A stretch of DNA of 64,000 bases from Sarcocystis neurona (lineage: Eukaryota > Apicomplexa > Conoidasida > Eucoccidiorida > Sarcocystidae): NCBI GenBank assembly GCA_000727475.1, contig KL647290.1:3917373-3981372 (forward strand). The letters are read 5' to 3'. Of the stretch, positions 60,509-64,000 are shown piece by piece. The stretch's first letter is position 1, and each line of letters begins with the position of its first letter. Under the pieces are notes generated by a model, which was not told the DNA's origin, ran no database searches, and saw only the letters and a program-made list of their open reading frames with translations. Both the position numbers and the translations under genes were made by a program.

Positions 60509-63500
60509 GTATGTGTATATATGTATGCATACATGTATATATGTTCATGCATTTGTATACATACATATACACACACACACCCGTGTATACACGTCTATAC
60601 ACGCGCATGCGTATATATACATATTTATACATGTATATGTGTATGCATATATATGTGCATGTGCTCATTACATACGTGTCGGTACACGCATCGCAGGCCG
60701 CTTTCATTAGTTGCGGGTGCTGCTCATTCCTGTGCCTTCTTGAGGAAAGAAGAGGTGGGGCAGGTGGCCTCAGCAGCAGAACAACAGCAGCCGCGCGCTG
60801 CAGGAAGACCGTTGTGGCCCTGTCACAATACACGCGCTTCCTTTCCTTTCCCCACACCTGTGTGACGGACCCACGTCTCCACGCATACACATATATACAT
60901 ATATATAGGCGTATGCATGCAAACATACCTCTGCTTGTGTGTATGTGTGTGTGCCTAATTATTTACACGTATGTACACGTGTATACACGTAGGTTTGTAT
61001 ACATGCGAATATACGTGCGTTTGTGTGTGTTCACGCACTGCATCGATCTCCAGGTGCCACTGCAGACGTAAGTGATAATATATACGCACATATATACAGA
61101 GGTATATACATGCAGACATACGTATACTTGTGTGTGTATACGCTGCGTCCATATACAGGTGCCTTGAGGGATGTCACTAGCTATACGTACGTGCTTGCAG
61201 GGAGGTGTGGGAGGCGGTGATTTATATTTATATGGAGATTTGTACGTGAGCGGAGGACACTCAGATACACTGACTTGGCAAGGTAGACCCGTCTGTCTAC
61301 CTGCTTGTGTACTTAGCTGTATATTTGTATTTGTTTGTACCTGTTTATGTGTACCAGGATAGACAGAGAGAAAGTGCAACTTCAACAGTATGTTGTACCT
61401 GTACATATACGAAGATCTCTCACATATATACTGCCAGCCTCCGCGGTCGACCCGGAAGCAGTGGGACGCCCTGTAAAGGAAGGAAGGACCTTCTCTACGG
61501 TTGCCGCTGCGGCTGCTGTTGAGCAGAAGCTCTGCTACTAGCGCAGCTGCTCGTCTTGTTAGAATGGGGTTCTGCTGCTGCTGCTGCTACCGCGCGTGCT
61601 GCTGCTGCTGTGAGGAGACATGCCAGGTGCGGGGGAGGTTGCTGCTTTTCGTCTCCAAGAGAAGAAGAAGTAGAAACGAGAGATCTGCGTGTCACAAGGG
61701 GAAGCTCTCCGCACCAGAGCGGTGGCAGTCTGCAGCAGCAGCAGGAGCAAGCGGGAGTGCGCCTGCAAGAGGGACTGCAGCAGAAGCAGTCCACCGAAAA
61801 AGCAGAGGCAGCACTAGCGCCCCCACAATAGCGGCAGTTCTCTCTCACTCTCTTTTTATCTTCTGCTGCTCTTCTTCTTCGTTTGACCCTTCCCTTCCCT
61901 TTTCGCGTCCCTGCCCTGCTCGCTTCTGCGCTTGGGTCTCCTCTCCTGACCTCCTCTGTCCTCCGCGTTCGTGCAGTGCGCCGCGCTTGTGGGGGGCGCT
62001 CTGCGCTCCACTGCGTCGTTGTGCTGCTGCCTCGCGCGCGCCTTTCCTTGCCTCCCGTTTTCCTCTCCTTTCTCGCGAAGCGCGGGCCTTTTTTCGATGC
62101 GGCTGTTGGCATTTTCAGGAAAAACTTTCGACGTGGTGACCCGACTCTTCAAGGCGCTTGTGGGGAGAAGCGTCATCGTCCCGGGGGACTTCAAAAGCGT
62201 GAAGCAGCAGTTTGGCATCGCGTGCAGCTACCGGGCCCAGTCGGGACATCTCTACCCGTTGAATCGCTCCTTCCTTTTCATCGTCAAGCCCGTGATATTC
62301 ATACGGTAAAGTCTTTTTTTCCCGTCTCTCTGTCCGTATCTGCTGTCTCTCTGTCCGTCTCCCTGTTCGTGTCTTGGTCGCTCCGTGTCCAGGCCTTTCT
62401 GACCGTGTCGCTGTCTCTTGTTCTCTCTATGTCTGTGGCCGTCTGTGCTGCTGTGTCTCTGTATCTAGACTGGTGCACACGACCACAAGAGAGACGCGCA
62501 GATATGTTCTCTCCCCACGCGAGTCTCTGTACGTACCATCGATGGCTACGCGCTGTGCGGGGATCCGTCTCTGTGTGCGTTTGACTCCGCTGCTGCCTCT
62601 GCTGCAGTTTCCGAGGCCGGGGCTGTTCCTGTGTTTTCCGTCGCTCTTCTGTCTGTGTTTCTCTGTCCTCTGCTGCTGCTGTTGGTGCTGCTTGGTAGTA
62701 GTCAGCCCCTGCTGCCTGGCACTCACCTGCTGCTGCTGCTGGACAGGCAGAAGCTGCTCGTCCTCCGTTGTTTGTTGCTGGTGGGCACTTGGGTGTTTGT
62801 GCTGCAGCTGCTGGTTGATTTTTTGTTGCTGGTGCTCTGCTTGATGCTGCTGCTGCCGCTCGTATCTCTGCGGCCGTTTTGGGGTGCCTCTGCGGCTAAG
62901 TCTGCTGCTTTCGCTTTTGGTGCTGCTGTCTCTCCCACTCCTGTGTCATGTATTGCTGCTGCGCGTTTCTTTGGTGGTGCTGCTGCTCTGCTCCGGCGTA
63001 GTAGCCTGCGGTGTTGATGCGTGATGACCTGCTGCTGCGGTTGCTACATCTGGGCCGTGGTTTTCTGGTGGTGCCGCTGCTGCAGCTCCATCTGGTGGTC
63101 CGTCGCTTGCTGAAGCCGCAGCTGTTCGATTACTCGCTACGGTTCATGATTTGCTGCTGTTGCCGCTGCATTTTTTGCTGCTGTTGCTGCTGGGATTTCC
63201 GCTGCTGTTGCCGCTGGATTTTTTGCTGCTTTTGCTTGTTTTCTGCTGCTGCAGCTTGACGATCTCTCCTGTGGTTGACCACTTCCTGCCCCTGCTTGAC
63301 TGCGTGTTGCTGTTGATCTTTTACTTCTGCCGCCGTTGCTGCTGCTGTTCGCCGTCGTTGGTTACGCCCTGCTGCTGGTGGTGCCGATTAACTGTTTGCT
63401 GCTGTTCGTCGTTTGCCGCTGCTGCGGGTGCCGCTGGATTCATTGCTGTCGTCCGTTACGTGCTGCTGCCGCTACTTCACGGTTCGCTGCTGTGGTCACT

Positions 63501-63808
63501 TGCTGCTGCCACTGCCGCTGCTCGTGCATGACGGTTTGCTGCTGTGGGTCACCTGATGCTGCTGCTGCATAACGGTTTGCTGCTGTGAGTGACTTCCTCC
63601 TGCTGCTGCTGCTTCTTCACTTTTTGCTGTTGCGGTTGCTGCTGCCCGGCTGCTGGTACGACTTGCGCGCTGCAGATACGACGACGTTGTGAGTGTGGAG
63701 TTTAGTCGGACGGGAGCCAGCACAACAAACCGATTTTTTGCGTTCACAGTCTCCGTACGCGGCGGAGGAGAGTACGAGTTTACTTCTATTGATAGAAACG
63801 AGTACAAA
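50938..63808 (+). CDS. SSRP1: FACT complex subunit SSRP1 (Pob3), 3' end beyond the window
   Basis: This is the small subunit of FACT, the nuclear H2A-H2B chaperone that works with Spt16 in transcription and replication. There are nine exons: 50938-51084, 52284-52475, 53847-53952, 55578-55701, 56602-56695, 57624-57796, 60124-60314, 62119-62305 and 63676-63808. They are phase-consistent and give 449 residues with the frame still open. After an Ala/Pro-rich start (MAETLPPLTPAAAAAPP), residues 50-220 hold the N-terminal dimerisation domain: GWKNRKTGSV, VRFDGFHEK, RGWHWGDVG, IAQVTTPSKNDLAIELIQDD and LLEIRFYQPF. The middle double-PH domain follows: LVPRGRYEIDIGRRALKFHG, SYDYTIQYVSINRMFLVPR, RLFKALVGRSVIVPGDF, CSYRAQSGHLYPLNRSFLFI and FTSIDRNEYK. 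Exon 1 ends at an unusual donor GTCAGC, chosen because it gives the right phase and alignment. GTAAAG at 51104 is a better donor but is out of phase with exon 2. No HMG box is seen; apicomplexan and fungal versions may lack one. Confidence 0.94.
51085..52283 (+). other. SSRP1 intron 1
   Basis: A 1.2-kb intron with a (TA)n tract at about 51258-51280 and long CT/CTG-rich DNA toward the acceptor. ORFs inside it are pyrimidine-tract artefacts. An additional small coding exon cannot be ruled out. Confidence 0.65.
53953..55577 (+). other. SSRP1 intron 3 containing an assembly gap
   Basis: The intron runs from donor GTATTT at 53953 to acceptor GGGCAG. It contains 535 N at 54107-54641 and CTG-rich DNA at 55200-55570. 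Its true length is unknown because of the gap. Confidence 0.85.
54045..54700. repeat. (TA)n repeats flanking an N gap
   Basis: TATACGTGTAGA(A/G) followed by TTACG and a long TATATA run appears on both sides of the gap (54052-54106 and 54642-54697). The gap therefore lies in a tandem array of this unit that the assembler could not resolve. Confidence 0.9.
57797..60123 (+). other. SSRP1 intron 6 (2.3 kb), TA/TG-rich
   Basis: TGTATATATATG-type tracts at about 57985-58450, 58720-58940 and 59670-59800 are separated by plain DNA. The palindrome GGTGTACGTACACC (60106-60119) sits against the acceptor CAG of exon 7. No other gene is recognised. Confidence 0.75.
60315..62118 (+). other. SSRP1 intron 7 (1.8 kb)
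   Basis: TA/TATG tracts at 60410-60690 and 60880-61180 are followed by CTG/CAG-rich DNA at 61500-61800 and a CT-rich approach to the acceptor. Frames here are artefacts. Confidence 0.75.
62306..63675 (+). repeat. SSRP1 intron 8, mostly CTG repeat
   Basis: After a CT-rich start, about 62580-63660 is almost continuous imperfect CTG/TTGCTGCTG repeat, ending at acceptor CGCTGCAG before exon 9. Leu/Cys-rich frames through it are not genes. Confidence 0.85.
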
Positions 63809-64000
63809 GTAAGCTCTTTCTCTACAAGGACTCGGTTTATGTTCTGCATGTATACTAACCTTCTTCCACACGCGTAGGTAAGCCGCATGTACAAAAGTAT
63901 ACATATATATATATGTATACGTATGTATACATGTACATATATATGTATAATTTTACGCCTATGTAGTTATGTGTGTGCATGGGTTTCCTCTCTTGATTTC
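63809..64000 (+). other. Start of SSRP1 intron 9, TA-rich
   Basis: Donor GTAAGC follows codon 449. The rest of the window is intronic, with a TATATATATG tract at about 63898-63950. The remaining SSRP1 exons lie beyond the edge. Confidence 0.75.

Noticed and set aside
62374..63572. Several Leu/Cys/Ala frames of 80-156 codons
   Set aside because: They are CTG-repeat readings inside SSRP1 intron 8.
1..64000. CRISPR arrays, operons, prokaryotic promoters or terminators
   Set aside because: The window is intron-rich eukaryotic DNA. The regular repeats are microsatellites or coding minisatellites without spacer structure.

Overview
The window looks like nuclear DNA of a coccidian apicomplexan, most likely Eimeria. 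This is inferred from the architecture and not from a species marker. The signs are dense imperfect CAG/CTG trinucleotide runs in exons, introns and intergenic DNA, Ala/Gln/Ser homopolymer stretches in proteins, many small exons in long introns, and introns filled with (TA)n, (TG)n and TGTATA-type microsatellites. There is no prokaryotic operon structure. Almost all long open frames are shadows of trinucleotide or TA/TG repeats, so genes were called from conserved protein blocks joined at phase-compatible GT-AG splice sites.

Three genes are firm. (1) A phosphatidylserine synthase (PTDSS family) on the minus strand, about 23.7 down to 11.7 kb. It has eight phase-consistent exons and a roughly 330-residue low-complexity insertion inside the conserved membrane domain; its 5' end is unresolved. 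(2) LSM6 on the minus strand, 43.6 to 40.05 kb: three tiny exons encoding a complete 99-residue Sm-fold protein with a Ser-rich N-terminal extension. (3) SSRP1/Pob3, the small subunit of the FACT histone chaperone, on the plus strand from 50.9 kb to beyond 63.8 kb. Nine exons give 449 residues before the window ends; intron 3 carries a 535-N assembly gap between two copies of the same repeat.

A fourth gene is probable: a uS10-like, likely mitochondrial, ribosomal protein on the plus strand (30.96-34.01 kb), also split by an Ala/Ser-rich insertion. The left edge holds the 3' exon of a low-complexity protein with eight octapeptide repeats. Two further minus-strand multi-exon candidates (6.9-3.3 kb and 27.7-26.5 kb) have plausible splice signals but no recognised family.

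The rest is intergenic or intronic. It alternates between CAG/TA/TG repeat-rich blocks and repeat-poor stretches (about 7.7-10.9 kb, 36-40 kb and 44-50 kb). The genes are functionally unrelated housekeeping genes (lipid synthesis, RNA processing, chromatin, translation) on both strands, with no sign of a gene cluster.
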